A DNA stretch of 64,000 nt from Amborella trichopoda (lineage: Eukaryota > Streptophyta > Magnoliopsida > Amborellales > Amborellaceae). Positions 11,431-23,079 of the stretch are shown piece after piece (the first letter of the stretch is position 1; each line of letters opens with the position of its first letter). Made by a program: the position numbers and the translations under genes. Location of the stretch: the NCBI RefSeq assembly GCF_000471905.2, contig NW_006499728.1, positions 573,691 through 637,690 on the forward strand, in the 5' to 3' direction. The notes beneath the pieces are model-generated. The model saw nothing but the letters and a program-made list of their open reading frames with translations, did no database searches and had not been told where the DNA came from.

Positions 11431-11830
11431 CTAATATGATATTGCTGAAAAATATATATATTTTTTATTTTTCTTCTATATCACCCCTTTTTTTTTTCTT
11501 TTTTTTTGGCAAAGATCACTTACAACTAGTGCTTCAAATAAAATAATTAAAATAAAAGTAACAAATCCAAAATCTTCAAAACCTTGATGCCACTAAACCA
11601 ATTTTATTTAATCAAGTAAAATAACCACAATTCTTAAGCTTGAGAATATAAAGACTATATAATTAAATATGGTAAGAAACAAAAAGACTGTCAAAGATTA
11701 TCCCAACCGGGTTTTTTTACACCTCACATCGAGTCACCACCAAACAATAATCAACTTTCAATCTCAAACCTAGAAAGCAAGTTTAAGCCAAACCCTCCAA
11801 TGAAACTGTGAACTCCTCTTGCTAACAAAT

Positions 11831-12077
11831 CTTAAACCTTAAGTACAGTCCATAAAACCCATTTTAAGAGAGATAAGATCTACTAACTTCTACTACCCAA
11901 AACCCTTTAGATCATCAAAGCAAGAGAATCGAGAGAGATCTTCCTCTTGATCAAAAATCTTAAACCTTAAGTACAATCCATAAAACCAATTTTAAAAGAG
12001 ATAAGATCTACTAACTTCTACTACCCAAAACCCTTTAGATCATCAAAGCAAGATAATCGAGAGAGATATTTCTAAGT
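11831..12077. repeat. 128-bp tandem duplication
   Basis: CTTAAACCTTAAGTAC at 11831 recurs at 11959. The copies are over 90 percent alike, including CCCTTTAGATCATCAAAGCA, which suggests a fairly recent event. Confidence 0.9.
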
Positions 12078-12899
12078 GGGTGTACCCCTTAATTTTTCTT
12101 AAGAGAGAGAGAGATCATTCTTTCCTAAGTGGGACATGTCCCCTATTTGTGCATTCTAGAGAGAGAAGAGAGATTTTGGTGTAGAGAGAAACCTTAGAGA
12201 GAGAAGAGAGATTTATAGTACAAAAATAGGATTAGGGTTTCTTAAGGTTTTCCATGGCTTGCCTCTTCTTATGAAATTGAATATGAACCATTGATTTTGA
12301 ATGACTTAGGGGATGAGAAATTTGAGCTCTCCATTTCATAGATGGGTCATCAACATCATGGAATGTGCTATAACCTTTATCTCCATTTCCTAAACCATTT
12401 TTCTATCAATAGAAATTAAATAAAATAATTCTAAATATAATATTGTACATACCAAAATAATGTACAAGCCTTCTCATGCTTTCCAAAAATCCATTCAAAG
12501 CTTCTTCAAGGCAATAGCTTTCCAAAACACATAACAACTTGAGCTTCAAGCCAAAACCATTCAACACAACAAAATGGAAAGCCCTAAATAGGTCGGGCGT
12601 GCCACCCATGAAAGGGTCTCATGAACCCCACCATCTAGGCCATGGTGGGCCCATGTGCACAAATGGATCCCCATGCAATTTTAAATATTTTTTAATATCA
12701 ATAAAAGAATTTTAGAATTTTTTTGAATATTTAAATTAATATAAAATCAATATCTATGTTTTTATAAATCCAAATTTGATAAATAAAATATCCAGAGATG
12801 ATAAAATGTTTAAAAATCATATATCTTTAAAACAAACATAATTAAATTCATTAGATAAGAAAATGTTCCATCTAGTCTAGGAATTAAATTTATAAACAT

Positions 12900-13420
12900 T
12901 GGGTCACTTCACCTTCAACTGTGGACTACGATCCACACTTGCTTTATCAAACCGACCCAGTGTTTCCTATGACCCACAGTCCATGCATGGGCTCATTAGT
13001 GGGTCATCAAAATTTGGCCGATGAGTCAAGGGTCGTAATCCTAGTTTGTGGATTTCAAGTTCTCCCCTAAAAACGTACCAATGTCACATATACCTGATGT
13101 GACCACAACTTCTGTGGCACATAGGGATATCTCTCGCACATGCATGAACTTCACCCTGAAAGGTGATTCGTTTTCCCGAAACGACTATCACATATACATG
13201 TCGTGTGATGTCACAGATAAGGCTTTGACCCCTGTCTTTTAAGGCCACCGCCACACACAATAGTCACACAGTCCCTCGACTCACTCATCCGGGTATACTC
13301 TGACCTCATCAAAAGATAACCTATTAGAACCCTTATTGGATAATTTTTTATATCCAGGTAACATATGTTTTTTCCAACCAATTGGCCTAGTTCGTAAAGC
13401 TCAGTTCGGTATCAACAAAT
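12900..13420. other. Higher-GC noncoding block, possibly a retroelement relic
   Basis: Base composition rises sharply against the AT-rich surroundings, but no frame is kept open beyond about 64 codons and no protein motif is visible. The abrupt change suggests inserted DNA such as an LTR fragment. I could not find its ends or a second copy in the window. Confidence 0.25.
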
Positions 13421-13561
13421 GTAATTTTCTTAATATGGTCCACAAAGGATCACACTCCCACTAAGTTCATGTTCTATTATATCAAAATCATTATTACAAA
13501 TATTCATAAGACCTTTAATGGCCACACTCACCCAACACTTAATTAGTGAGCAAAAAAAAAC

Positions 13562-13601
13562 TTTGTGCTCATTAGTTAAATTCCCAACTAATGAGCACAA
13601 A
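13562..13601. other. Perfect 16-bp hairpin flanked by A-runs
   Basis: TTTGTGCTCATTAGTT (13562-13577) and its exact reverse complement (13586-13601) are separated by 8 bases, with A-runs on the outer side of each arm. A third partial copy, AATTAGTGAGC, lies just upstream. There is no adjacent gene, so a terminator role is unlikely; it looks like an inverted duplication. Confidence 0.7.
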
Positions 13602-13820
13602 AAAAAAGAGGGAAAGAACCCATATCTACTGCAATACAACTATTAAATATGTCCAAATCTAGGAATAGAATACCATTTGCATAACCAGCCCATCTTCATC
13701 CAAATCCAACCAAAGCTCCGCCAATTGAAAGTAAGAACCATCATTTGTAGTTCCTTGGAATAACTAACAATCACTTTCAAGTTGATGCCGAATGAGGGGC
13801 AGCCTGCTCAGCCATGGATT

Positions 13821-13899
13821 CTGTGTGTGGGTGTGGATGTGGGTGCTTGTGGGTGGGTGTGTGTGATTGTGTGTGTGTGTGCGTGTGTGAGAGAGAGAA
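13821..13899. repeat. Interrupted GT microsatellite ending in GA
   Basis: GT/GGGTGT-rich tract running into a short GA run. Cryptic His/Thr-rich reading frames on the other strand are products of this repeat. Confidence 0.9.
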
Positions 13900-14557
13900 A
13901 GAGATGGATTAGAAATTCATGAGCTGATATTTGAATGGATAGAAGGAGCAAGAGATCACTAAAAATCAAGAAATTAGCTCGTGCAGGCCTAAACAAGACG
14001 AAGAGCTTGTCATGGTCATTTTGGGCCTACAAGCATCTACTGAGTTTATCAGGTTGGTTATGCAATCTAGTGACAATGTACCGCTAGCGCACTAGCCAGC
14101 TGACATAATCATTTTAACCGATAGGCCAGCTGCAACACGTGATTTGGTCAATATACGTGTAGTATTCCAACAAAAATGCAATGTTTTGGAAGTCGGATCC
14201 AAACTAGCATTTTGGATTTTAATCTCAAATACAAAATGGCAGAGTTTTTTTAGTGCTTGCACACTTGGATGGGAGTCTAAAGTGGTATCCAAAGGAGTGC
14301 CTGTACAACACACTCAATGCCACCCAAAACACCACTCCAACCGCACGGAAATGTGCTTTGGGGCAGCAGCTAGACGAGGCCTAAAACTCTATTAAAAACT
14401 AAGAGATCCTTAGCCCCATAGTAAGTGGAACTCTTTTCTTTATTTTTTTTCCTTTTACCAAGTACTCCTTTCATAACCAACTTACCTTGGATCACATACT
14501 GAGGACACATCAGGTTGAGAGGTACATACAAATGGAAGTCTATAAAAGTCTATAAAC

Positions 14558-14558
<1 letters not shown>

Positions 14559-14593
<35 letters not shown>
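14559..14593. repeat. (GA)n microsatellite
   Basis: Uninterrupted AG run of about 17 units in noncoding DNA. Confidence 0.95.
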
Positions 14594-14596
<3 letters not shown>

Positions 14597-16017
14597 ACCT
14601 CATTAATACCCAGTATGTTGTCCATGATATCAGCAAGCTCCACAAGAAATCCGCCGCTTGCCAGGCCAATTTAACAAGATGAAGGAAACAATCTTAGTCC
14701 AGTGGCAAAAGCTCCCACTTCTCAAGTGCACCTAAGTACAGGCACAAGAACTTCTAAGCCTAGAAAGGGTCCTAAGAGCATGCCCGAGCTATCCCCCAGT
14801 AAACCACACAAATTCCATTTGGAACTACCATCCAAAACAAACTATAGAATACATATTGATGGCTCCGGCAATAAAACACTGGGCCTGGGTCTGGAATACT
14901 CAATGAATGTCACTGTCTTCCATTATATACCAAATCACCCACTCCAATCCCTAAGAACTCCCATGGTAAAGGCCTAGACAACCATAGAATCCAATATCTC
15001 TCTTAAGGAAAATTTGATATACACATGTTGCCAATAATAATCTACTACTCTCTAGCAATATACACCCTGATCCTTTCTCTAATTAGATATTCAAAAGTAG
15101 GGCAACCATTCTCAAATTTGTTATCTAGTATAAAGACCATGAGTAGAAGATTCTCTCAGGCCCAAAATACTTGTTATAAACCTACAATGTGGTGTTGTAA
15201 ATAGCTCTAGAAAACGCTTTGCGCCATTCAAAAACCTAAGTAGCATTTCAGGGACTTGCAAGATCAAAGTTGCCAAGTGACGCAATTTTGAAGAGGTATT
15301 CAATGTGGTACTGAGTCATGAATACGGATCCTCATAAGTATTTATAAGGTGATTTCATTTTGTAATAACTTTATAAGATAATAAAGTTAATTTCAAGCAA
15401 ATCATATGAACAAAGAGAAAAGAGTAAGGGAAAAAGATATAGAGAGAATTTCTGCCAAACAGAGAAGAAACCTTCAGATTCCTCAAAATGAGAGCATGCA
15501 AAAGACTCCAATTTTGAGGTTCAATAGATACATAACAGTAGCGCAGTAACAGAACAATGTGACAGGCATCTTTCTGTCACGCATAGAACTTGAGATGTCC
15601 ACGATCCTCGTCTTTAGTAAACATAATAGTGTAATGGTTATCCATTATCCATTGAGTGTTTAAAATAAAAAACACACCTATATTGATGGTTGGTCAAGAA
15701 AGTGGTTCTTACTCTCAGAAATTACCAATGATACTTGCAAAATAACTTTGGATGGGGTTCAGGCCCAAATTTTGTATTCCCATGACTTCCATGAAATTGT
15801 TACTTTTAAAATGCATTATTTTCTATATATCTTCCCCGTATTTGAGTTAAACATCATACATGATGGAGCTGATCCCTTTCATGGCGACAATTTGGGTTGA
15901 TTATTCATCAATGTATTTCCTTGGGCAGAGGGTGCACCATGATATTCTAATTCATTTTCATCGAATCACACTGTTTTCCTTCAGTAATGTAAGACAATCT
16001 TATCAAGGACAAAGTTT

Positions 16018-16388
16018 ATATAAGGGTGAGGCGCTAAATGATCAAATTAAGGGCACCTTAAAAATTCACTAGAAGAGGTTGTTTTGATGTTAAAAACTGT
16101 CAACTCTATCATCTCAACCTCAAGATATATGGACATGAGAAAAAAAAGATTTCAAGTCTTGGAAATTGTCAATCTTGTATATTATCTAGACCATCAGTTT
16201 TCAAGAATTTCATTTTTTATGGATCTGCTCGATTTATACTATTTTTTAATCTTTAAATTTTTGTAATTAGGGATTAAAATAAATTTTCAGGGCATCACAA
16301 AGATTTTTTATACCAAAGCAGCATGTTTCAGATCTACTTGAAGGTGTATCTTACTTTGATTGTTAAGGGCCTCAGCCTTATTCAACAC
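16018..16388 (+). mobile_element. MITE family A, most complete copy
   Basis: The left end (TATAAGGGTGAGGCGCTAAA, continuing to GGGCACCTT near 16050) and the right end (AAGGTGTATCTTACTTTGAT to GGGCCTCAGCCTTA near 16380) are inverted repeats of roughly 40 bp. Between them lie the family core with a palindromic CATCTCAACCTCAAGAT motif near 16111 and an AT-rich body. Length is about 370 bp and there is no ORF. Further copies or fragments lie at 9237, 11080, 18785, 19757, 48801, 52763 and 53270. The target-site duplication could not be fixed, so the superfamily is open. Confidence 0.8.
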
Positions 16389-16956
16389 ACGCCCTGTTAT
16401 AAATACCCATGTAAGCGCACTTTCCCACTTCATCCCTCTGTTCTACTCACATATACCACACGCCTGTGGCCCCTCTTTCTCTCTTCTCCACGATGTATTT
16501 TTCATCTCAGAGCCCCTCTATTTTCTAAGCAATCTATAGATCACCTGAAATTTGTTTAGTTCTTTTTTTTTTTTCATGGAAGGCTTATCCCAAAACTTCT
16601 ACCCGATAAAACTTCATTCAAGCTTTCTCACTTTCCGCCTTCCAATATCCCTTGTCAATCCAATATACCATTTGATAACTACAGCCATTTTACCGAATCG
16701 ACAACATACATGTAGCCCCGTGTGTGTTGTACCACATGCAGACAAGAACAAGTAAGAATTGAAACAAATAATCAATGAAAATAAAATATCCAACTTACTA
16801 AAAAAATGAAAAAAATAATAATGGACAAAACTATAACAGCCCGAGTTAAATTTATGAAAATAAAAAGATAAATAGATAATTTACATGAAGATATGAAGAA
16901 AATAAAGGAAAAATCATAAATTGATATATAGACAGTTAAAGCTTACTCTGAAGAAT

Positions 16957-17883
16957 TCATGGCTGACCACCCTTCATAAATCTCTGAGCTAGGGCATTCA
17001 CGACACCATCAAAGCTATCGAACCGAGAACTCACCAAATCAATGTCAACTCCCAATTTCTTAGCACCCAAAGCAGTTACAGGCCCATGAGCAGCCACAAC
17101 CAAACCAGGCCTCTTCTCTCTCACCATTACCCACTCAAATCCTAACTTCTTCAACCCCTTTATTAATCCCTGAACCTCTGCTGTACTAGTAAACACAATT
17201 GCATCACTGGCTTCATCGCTTATTAAAAACTCAGCACAATCAAGCCCAGCCCACCTGGTTTCATAGGAATTCAACCTAATTGGCCTCCAATTCTGGTCTT
17301 TCAAAGCCCCTAAAAAGTCAGGAACAACACTGGGCTCATCCAAACCCGTAACCAAGGGAACAAGGCAAAGAATCTCTCTGTTGAGCCCATCTCCAAGCTC
17401 CTCGGCCATGGCTTTTGGTGTCGGGACAGAGGGAACAAAAACCCTAACCCTATCAAGGTTTTCACATAGAGAAAGAACAAATCTCTGGTCCAAGAGCTCA
17501 GAGTCTCGACCTAGAGCACATAGATAGAAAGGCTCTCCTTCTCCACTTAATGGAGGACCATTTAGGGTTAGGATTTCCGATAATGCCTCGGAGAAGGAGT
17601 TAATGGCAGCCCTGGAAGTGAAGGCGATTGCAGAGGATTGATTGATTAGGGTTTTCTGGAGGTGGTTTCGGATTAGGGTTTTGGTGTGAGGGGTTGAGAG
17701 GACTGATATGGTGGGGAGCCAGAGAGGGTGAGCCTGGTGGGCTCGGAGTCGGCGCTCTAGGCTCGGAGCGTAGTGAGCCGGGGTGGTGTAGACGACGTGC
17801 CTATGGCTAAGTGGGCTCGATGAGGGGTTCCTAGGTGAGCTCGGATTCGGTGGCTGTGCGCAAAGGGTGATGAGCGCGGCCAT
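16957..17883 (-). CDS. Uroporphyrinogen-III synthase (HemD) domain protein, probably plastid-targeted
   Basis: Intronless 308-residue ORF starting MAALITLCAQPP. The first ~28 residues are rich in Ser and Pro with few acidic residues, like a transit peptide. The remainder fits the two-lobed HemD fold: a start strand HVVYTTP (about 29-35), an AFTSRAAINSFSEAL motif in lobe one, then in lobe two IVFTSTAEVQGLIKGL and a late VVAAHGPVTALGAKKLGV, corresponding to the family's I-G-x-x-T-A-x-A segment. HemD cyclises hydroxymethylbilane to uroporphyrinogen III in haem and chlorophyll synthesis, normally in plastids. The sequence differs clearly from the canonical plant enzyme as I know it, so it may be a paralogue with an unproven reaction. 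The length is normal for the family and no frameshift is seen. Confidence 0.85.
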   Translation of the reverse strand: MAALITLCAQPPNPSSPRNPSSSPLSHRHVVYTTPAHYAPSLERRLRAHQAHPLWLPTISVLSTPHTKTLIRNHLQKTLINQSSAIAFTSRAAINSFSEALSEILTLNGPPLSGEGEPFYLCALGRDSELLDQRFVLSLCENLDRVRVFVPSVPTPKAMAEELGDGLNREILCLVPLVTGLDEPSVVPDFLGALKDQNWRPIRLNSYETRWAGLDCAEFLISDEASDAIVFTSTAEVQGLIKGLKKLGFEWVMVREKRPGLVVAAHGPVTALGAKKLGVDIDLVSSRFDSFDGVVNALAQRFMKGGQP

Positions 17884-18784
17884 AGCTCCAAAGATTGGCG
17901 GGACAATGATTTTAGTGTGGTTTAAATTGGAAAGGAGGTTTGCAATATTTACTGTCCAGAAAATGTTTTAGTGAGGCTGCAGGCCTGCTTATTGGAGTAG
18001 GACTGCATCCCTACACATCGTTCACGTAATGCAATTCGTTGCCTTTTCTACATAAATGTCAATTTTTTAAGCCATTGGATGTGAGCTGAGCGATGTAAAA
18101 TGTAGCTGGTGGGGCCTCCATATATCTGTAGAGTGAAATATTAAAAAATTGATCAAAAAATATATATTTCTTCAAATATACAAAAAAATACCTTATTTTC
18201 TTCAAACTTACTCCCATACCTATTTTTTCAAGGGTATCAAGTAGTATAGGAAAAATCGGGCGGTTCATATCCTAACCATCTGGTTAGACCCATTAAGATC
18301 CGAACCGACCACTGGCCAGTCTTGGTTTTGGTCGTTTTTTGTGAATCGGACGGGTATTTTAAAAAAACAATACAAAATTATATAAAATCTAAAAAAATAA
18401 AGGATTTTGTTTGTAATACATCTTTTAATGTTTTTCATCGTTTTGACAAAGATTGAGAATTGTGTTTGCCAATAATACTTATTTTTACATTTCACTTTTA
18501 AAAAAAATTCAAAAATACCCCTGGGTACAAATCAATTATTTAAAATCTATTTTTCCATTAATTTCCAACTTTATTTGATGTGCTTTGTTTAATCGGGCTT
18601 TAAAATGCTTTTCATAATTGTATTTTTTTTTAATACTTTTTGACCGCTCGGGACTCGCCTAGTTAAGCTGAACTAGCCAATTTACCATTAGGCTAGTTGA
18701 ATTGCTTCCAGCCCAATGTCCAGTTAAACGTTTCAGTTTGATTTTTCCACACTTGTCTGAAGTTAGTTCCTTTACGGAATTCCA

Positions 18785-19170
18785 ATTCACCTATAATGGT
18801 GCACTCATGATTTGGGCCTTTATAGAGGCACACGAGTGGACCTTTATGGATGCACATTTCAATAATCCACCCATAAAAATATTTTGATGTTGAAAAACCT
18901 TCCAATTAATCATCTTGACCTTGAGATGCATTGATGTAAAAAAATACCAACAGTAATTCAAGTCTATAAAAATAGTGCACCTATCCATTTTCAAAATTTT
19001 CAAGTGTTTATAGATCTGCTTGATCGAAACCACTTTTTGAGCTCTAGAATTTATATGTAGAGGTGAAAAACAATTTTTTGACTATCACAAAGGCTTTTAG
19101 CATTGAAATTCCATCTTTCAGCATGGTTTGGAGATCAACCGTTCTTTGATTGTTTGAGATCAACACCTTA
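18785..19170 (+). mobile_element. MITE family A, divergent copy
   Basis: Keeps the palindromic CATCTTGACCTTGAGATG near 18910, CATTTTCAAAATTTTCAAG and TAGATCTGCTTGATCGAAAC. Its right end CTTTGATTGTTTGAGAT lies exactly where the segmental duplication at 19144 begins. Confidence 0.6.
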
Positions 19171-19765
19171 TCTGAACTGCACCCTTTATCACATGACTTA
19201 AACATAATACTGTGTTGAAATTAGCACTCTTCACTGAAAGAACTCAAGTATCAGAAACTCGTCTGATATCCAACGCAGAGTAGCACATAAGTTAACATTA
19301 TAAATAAATAAATAAATGTCTTAATTTTCTTTATAAGGTTTAACATGATCCTCATGATCACAACAACAAAATAGTCACAGGGTTTACCAACATCCAATCG
19401 AATGTTGAGATATAGTAGACTTATTAGCATTCCATCATCATCATAGTCATACAAGAACAACAGGGAAACACGTTTGTTTAATAGCGAATATCATGATCGG
19501 AACATATCCAATACTTTGTGCGTGGTACTCATACTGACCATCCACATTATACTCATCAGTGTAGCATACAGTGCAGATGCTCTTTTCTCCCAACTGAGTT
19601 AGTATCGTTCCTGAGCATAACAATTACTCATCTGCACCATCCTCTTATTAGTTGATGGTTGATCAACATTATCTGTGTTACTATAATATTTTTCAAATTT
19701 TGGTATAAAAAGGTTGCAAACACCTAGTCGAAGATGTACTATTTGTCAGCTGAGAGAATTTTGTA
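19144..19765. repeat. Segmental duplication, copy 1
   Basis: About 620 bp that reappear in the same orientation at 21651-22393. Shared blocks include ATAAGGTTTAACATGATCCT, ACTTATTAGCATTCCATCAT and TGATGGTTGATCAACATTAT. The copy sits between two MITE family A remnants. No conserved reading frame is seen. Confidence 0.85.
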
Positions 19766-20046
19766 TAGGGCTGAGCCCCTAAGCAATCAAAGTAAGGTGC
19801 ACCTTTAAAGAGTGTTAGAATATATTATTCGATAATTGAAATCTTTGTGATGGCTTGAAACTTTGTTTTCATACCTAATGACAAAATTTAAAACTTCAAA
19901 ATAGTGTAGATCGAGCAAATTGATTAACGCTTTAAAAATCTTGAAAGTTCACCATCCAGAAGTACATTACAAGATAGACTATTTTCAAAACTGAAATCCA
20001 TTTTTTCTCATATCCATACATCTTGAAGTCGAGATGATCAAACCTC
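19757..20046 (-). mobile_element. MITE family A, one-ended copy
   Basis: Reverse-oriented relative to the others. It starts with a good inverted end (TAGGGCTGAGCCCC, then GGTGCACCTT), continues through TAGATCGAGCAAATTGATT, and ends at the palindrome CATCTTGAAGTCGAGATG near 20026. The other terminus is missing at the junction with the C-rich minisatellite region. Confidence 0.7.
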
Positions 20047-20169
20047 CTTCCTAACTCTCCATTCTCCCTCCTCCTCCGCCTTCCCTCCTAACCCTTTACT
20101 TTTGTTTTTTTTACGAATAAAATTTATAGGTTAGCTACTGTCTGATATTAACTTGAATACCAACCCGCC

Positions 20170-20560
20170 CCGTCAATCTTCTCCAAAACGCCCAGTCAAT
20201 CTTCTCCAAACGCTCTTTCCCCTTCTCCTAATAGCTCACTTGTTCCCGTCTCCAAAACCTCCTCTCCCCTCCCACCCTTAACCTTGCCACTCTTTCTTCC
20301 TCTATGCGTTGCCACTCTTCTTCCATGCCCCGCAATCTCATCTTCCCCATGCCTTGCCACTCTCCTGCCCTGCCCTGCCCAGCCCGCAATCTTGTTATCT
20401 GATCTTTCCATGCCTCGCCACCCTACCCAGCCCCCCATGTCTCGCCATCCTATCCTTCTCCTGCACTGCCCAGTCCGCAATCTTCCCCCACACCATCCTA
20501 CCTTTCCCCATGCCTCGCCACTCTCCTGGCAGCCCGCGATCTTCCCCCTGCCTCGGGGTT
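20170..20560. repeat. C-rich degenerate minisatellite
   Basis: A run of imperfect units built on CCATGCCTCGCCACTCTCCT and AGCCCGCAATCTTCCCC. Low-complexity composition keeps several frames open on both strands for 70-95 codons, but none has recognisable protein character, so I do not call a gene. Confidence 0.7.
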
Positions 20561-21650
20561 ATGCCTGAGTGTTACTGAGAGGCATAGTAGTGCCAGAGAT
20601 ATCCATCCCCAGCTTTTCCTTTCCTTTATCAAATGGTTTCCCAATGTGCTTTCATTCCCTGATGATATTCTCCCCATTAGTAGCATCACAAGAACCAAAA
20701 ACTGCACTAGGACTTCTTACCTTGTATTATATAGGTTGCACATTAATATAACATAATAACAGCACAGAGTTATCTCCCAACATCCAACAATATCGACAAA
20801 TATGGGTATCAAATTCATGCTCCAAAAGATACAAGATGACATGTTCGCTGTAGATTTTCTTTTTCAATAATTAGCTCATTATAGATGTAGTATTCATAAA
20901 ATTGCAAAGATGTAGTGTTTATGAACATGTAAACGTATTTTAAACAAATCACAAGCTTAAAATGTAGATGATATTACAATGCACCAAAAAACAAAACCCT
21001 CAACCAATAGAGATAGAACATTTTCAGAATATGAATACGAAATGATGATGCTAGTGTGTTATTCAATAATGCCTAATAACCCTAAAGTTATTATAATACA
21101 CTGAAATAATCAACTTACATAAATGGCGCCTTTCATAGCAGCACATCGGTAAAATGCCTGTGGAAGTTCTCCTCAGCCATACTTGCGTCTGGATTCGCAT
21201 AGAGGGAGTGCCCATTCATGCTTGGAGTAAAGTTATATAACTTTTTTTTTAATACTTTTAAAATACGTTGCCGGATCACTCAAACCAGCTAAAACCAGGC
21301 CGGTATTGCAATCACTGCTAAGATCAACTCCAATGCTCCATGCGAACTACCAAGACTTCAAATACACGCATGGATATGAGTTTCTTAAGAGAAAATCATA
21401 TGAAAAAGTAATCATGGTTTCTAGCACCAAACCCAATCTCTGAAAAACTTTCCTCAAACTAACCCGCCAATGACACCCTCAGAAAACCAAATAACCTTTC
21501 CTAGCCAAATCTAATCATAATACAAACAATTCCCAACAAATACAGAATATGACACTGTGGTAGCCCAAACAACCTCAATCTTCATCAGATTAAGCCATTA
21601 AAAAAATGGAAACGAGAGACTTACCCAGATTCCTAAATTAGCCTGGTTTA

Positions 21651-22393
21651 CTTTGATTGTTTGAGTTTAACACCTTTTACGAACCGCACCCTTTATCATA
21701 TGACTTAACATAATACCGTGATGAAATTAGCACTCCTTACTAAAAGAAAAATATAAAAAACTCATCTGATACCCAACCTGGATATCATATGACTTAACAT
21801 AATACCGTGATGAAATTAGCACGCCTTACTAAAAGAAAAATATAAAAAACTCATCTGATACCCAACCTGGAGTAGCATGCAAGTTAACAATATAAAATGA
21901 AAAAAAAGAAGAAAAGTGCCTTGATTTTCTTTATAAGGTGTAACATGATCCTCATGACTACAACAACAAAATAGTCACAGAGTTTATCAACATCCAATCA
22001 AATGAAGAGATATAGTAAACTTATTAGCATTCCATCATCATCACAGTCATACAAGAACAATAGGGAAACATGTTTGTAGAGTAGCGGATATCGTGATCGA
22101 AACATATGCAATACTATGTGCATGGTACTCATTCTGACCATCCACATTATACTCATCAGTGCAGCATACTGTGGAGATGTTATTTTCTCCCAACTGAGCT
22201 AGTCTTGTTCCATAGGATAACAATTACTCATACGCACCATCCTCTTATTACTATGACAGGTTGATGGTTGATCAACATTATCTGGGATTTCATACTATAA
22301 TATTTTTCAAACTTTGGTACAAAAAGATTGCAAACACCCTTTCATATCAAAGTTATTGAGAAAGTATTATTTGTTAGCCGAAAGAATTTTTAT
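21651..22393. repeat. Segmental duplication, copy 2, with an internal 89-bp tandem duplication
   Basis: Second copy of the segment at 19144-19765. It is longer because a unit at 21694-21782 is repeated almost perfectly at 21783-21871. Copy 1 lacks this, so the tandem duplication arose after the larger one. It begins with a solo MITE family A end (CTTTGATTGTTTGAG). Confidence 0.85.
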
Positions 22394-22972
22394 CAACCTA
22401 TGAGCATGATCAATAGTACACCCATAACTTGATTTCACATCCAATGTTGTGAGTTCACACCTTTAAAATACCAAATACTCTAAAAATTGCTCACCTGAAA
22501 AGTGCTTGCCCTTCATTTTTGTTATAAGGTCATGAACGTCCTTCATTAGCCATAAGATGTGAAATCTGAACGCTGTGTTAAAAAATTTAGAATATTTTAT
22601 TCTAGACTCTATACCAATAGTACACTCCCACCGCCCAATTGCCCATCGGACTAAGAATAACAATCCTGACTTTCTTACCAAAAGGAAATACATTATTTTT
22701 TGTATGGTGTCTTCAAATCGAAGGAAGGACAATCAAGATATTTCCAATCCAAGTCAGTCCAATTGTTACTCGTTTTTTTGAGTAAGTAATTATTACTCGT
22801 TTTAATTAGAAGAAACTATTAAAGGGGCTTCACAAGGTTCTTTCTCCTGTTATTGAAGCGTGCAATGCATATAGACAAGGGCTTGAAAAAACGCCGTATC
22901 CACGTTATAACGATACACGCAGGCGTGCCAAGAACGGCAAGTATTGTAGTTGACGGCCGTTATTTCCGTTTT

Positions 22973-22980
22973 TGTATATA
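22973..22980 (+). promoter_or_regulatory. Possible TATA element of SKI3
   Basis: TGTATATA about 100 bases upstream of the SKI3 start codon, in a spacing that would allow a short leader. AT-rich context makes chance matches common. Confidence 0.25.
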
Positions 22981-23079
22981 TCATCTGCAAACACTTCAAT
23001 CTAATATTACCCTCCATTTCTTGCTCTGAAACTGCTTTTTGAATTTTCCATTTTTAAGTCCTCTTGCCTGCTCATCGCC

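Larger units (their letters stand above)
8421..16956. other. Gene-free region between LINE remnant and HemD gene
   Basis: No coding gene is supported in these 8.5 kb. Identified contents are MITE family A copies (9237, 11080, 16018), one family B copy (9895), a candidate SINE (10755), a tandem duplication (11831), a perfect short hairpin (13562) and microsatellites. The part from 14600 to 16000 holds nothing I recognise, although 14690-14740 has a weak tRNA A-box-like stretch. Confidence 0.55.
17884..23079. other. Gene-free region between HemD gene and SKI3
   Basis: Contains MITE family A copies, a 0.6 kb segmental duplication, an 89-bp tandem duplication and a C-rich minisatellite. The part from 22400 to 23079 is the SKI3 upstream flank. 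It includes a GC-richer patch (about 22883-22976) resembling dispersed repeat sequence and a TATATA-like stretch at 22973-22980, about 100 bases before the SKI3 ATG. Positions 18200-18700 show nothing beyond low-complexity AT-rich DNA. Confidence 0.55.

Noticed and set aside
14702-14977. 91-codon frame with basic N-terminus
   Set aside because: There is no recognisable motif, and the composition matches surrounding noncoding DNA.
20284-20568. Overlapping open frames of about 90 codons on both strands
   Set aside because: They follow a Pro/Leu- or Gly/Arg-rich minisatellite in all frames, with no domain, and look like composition effects.
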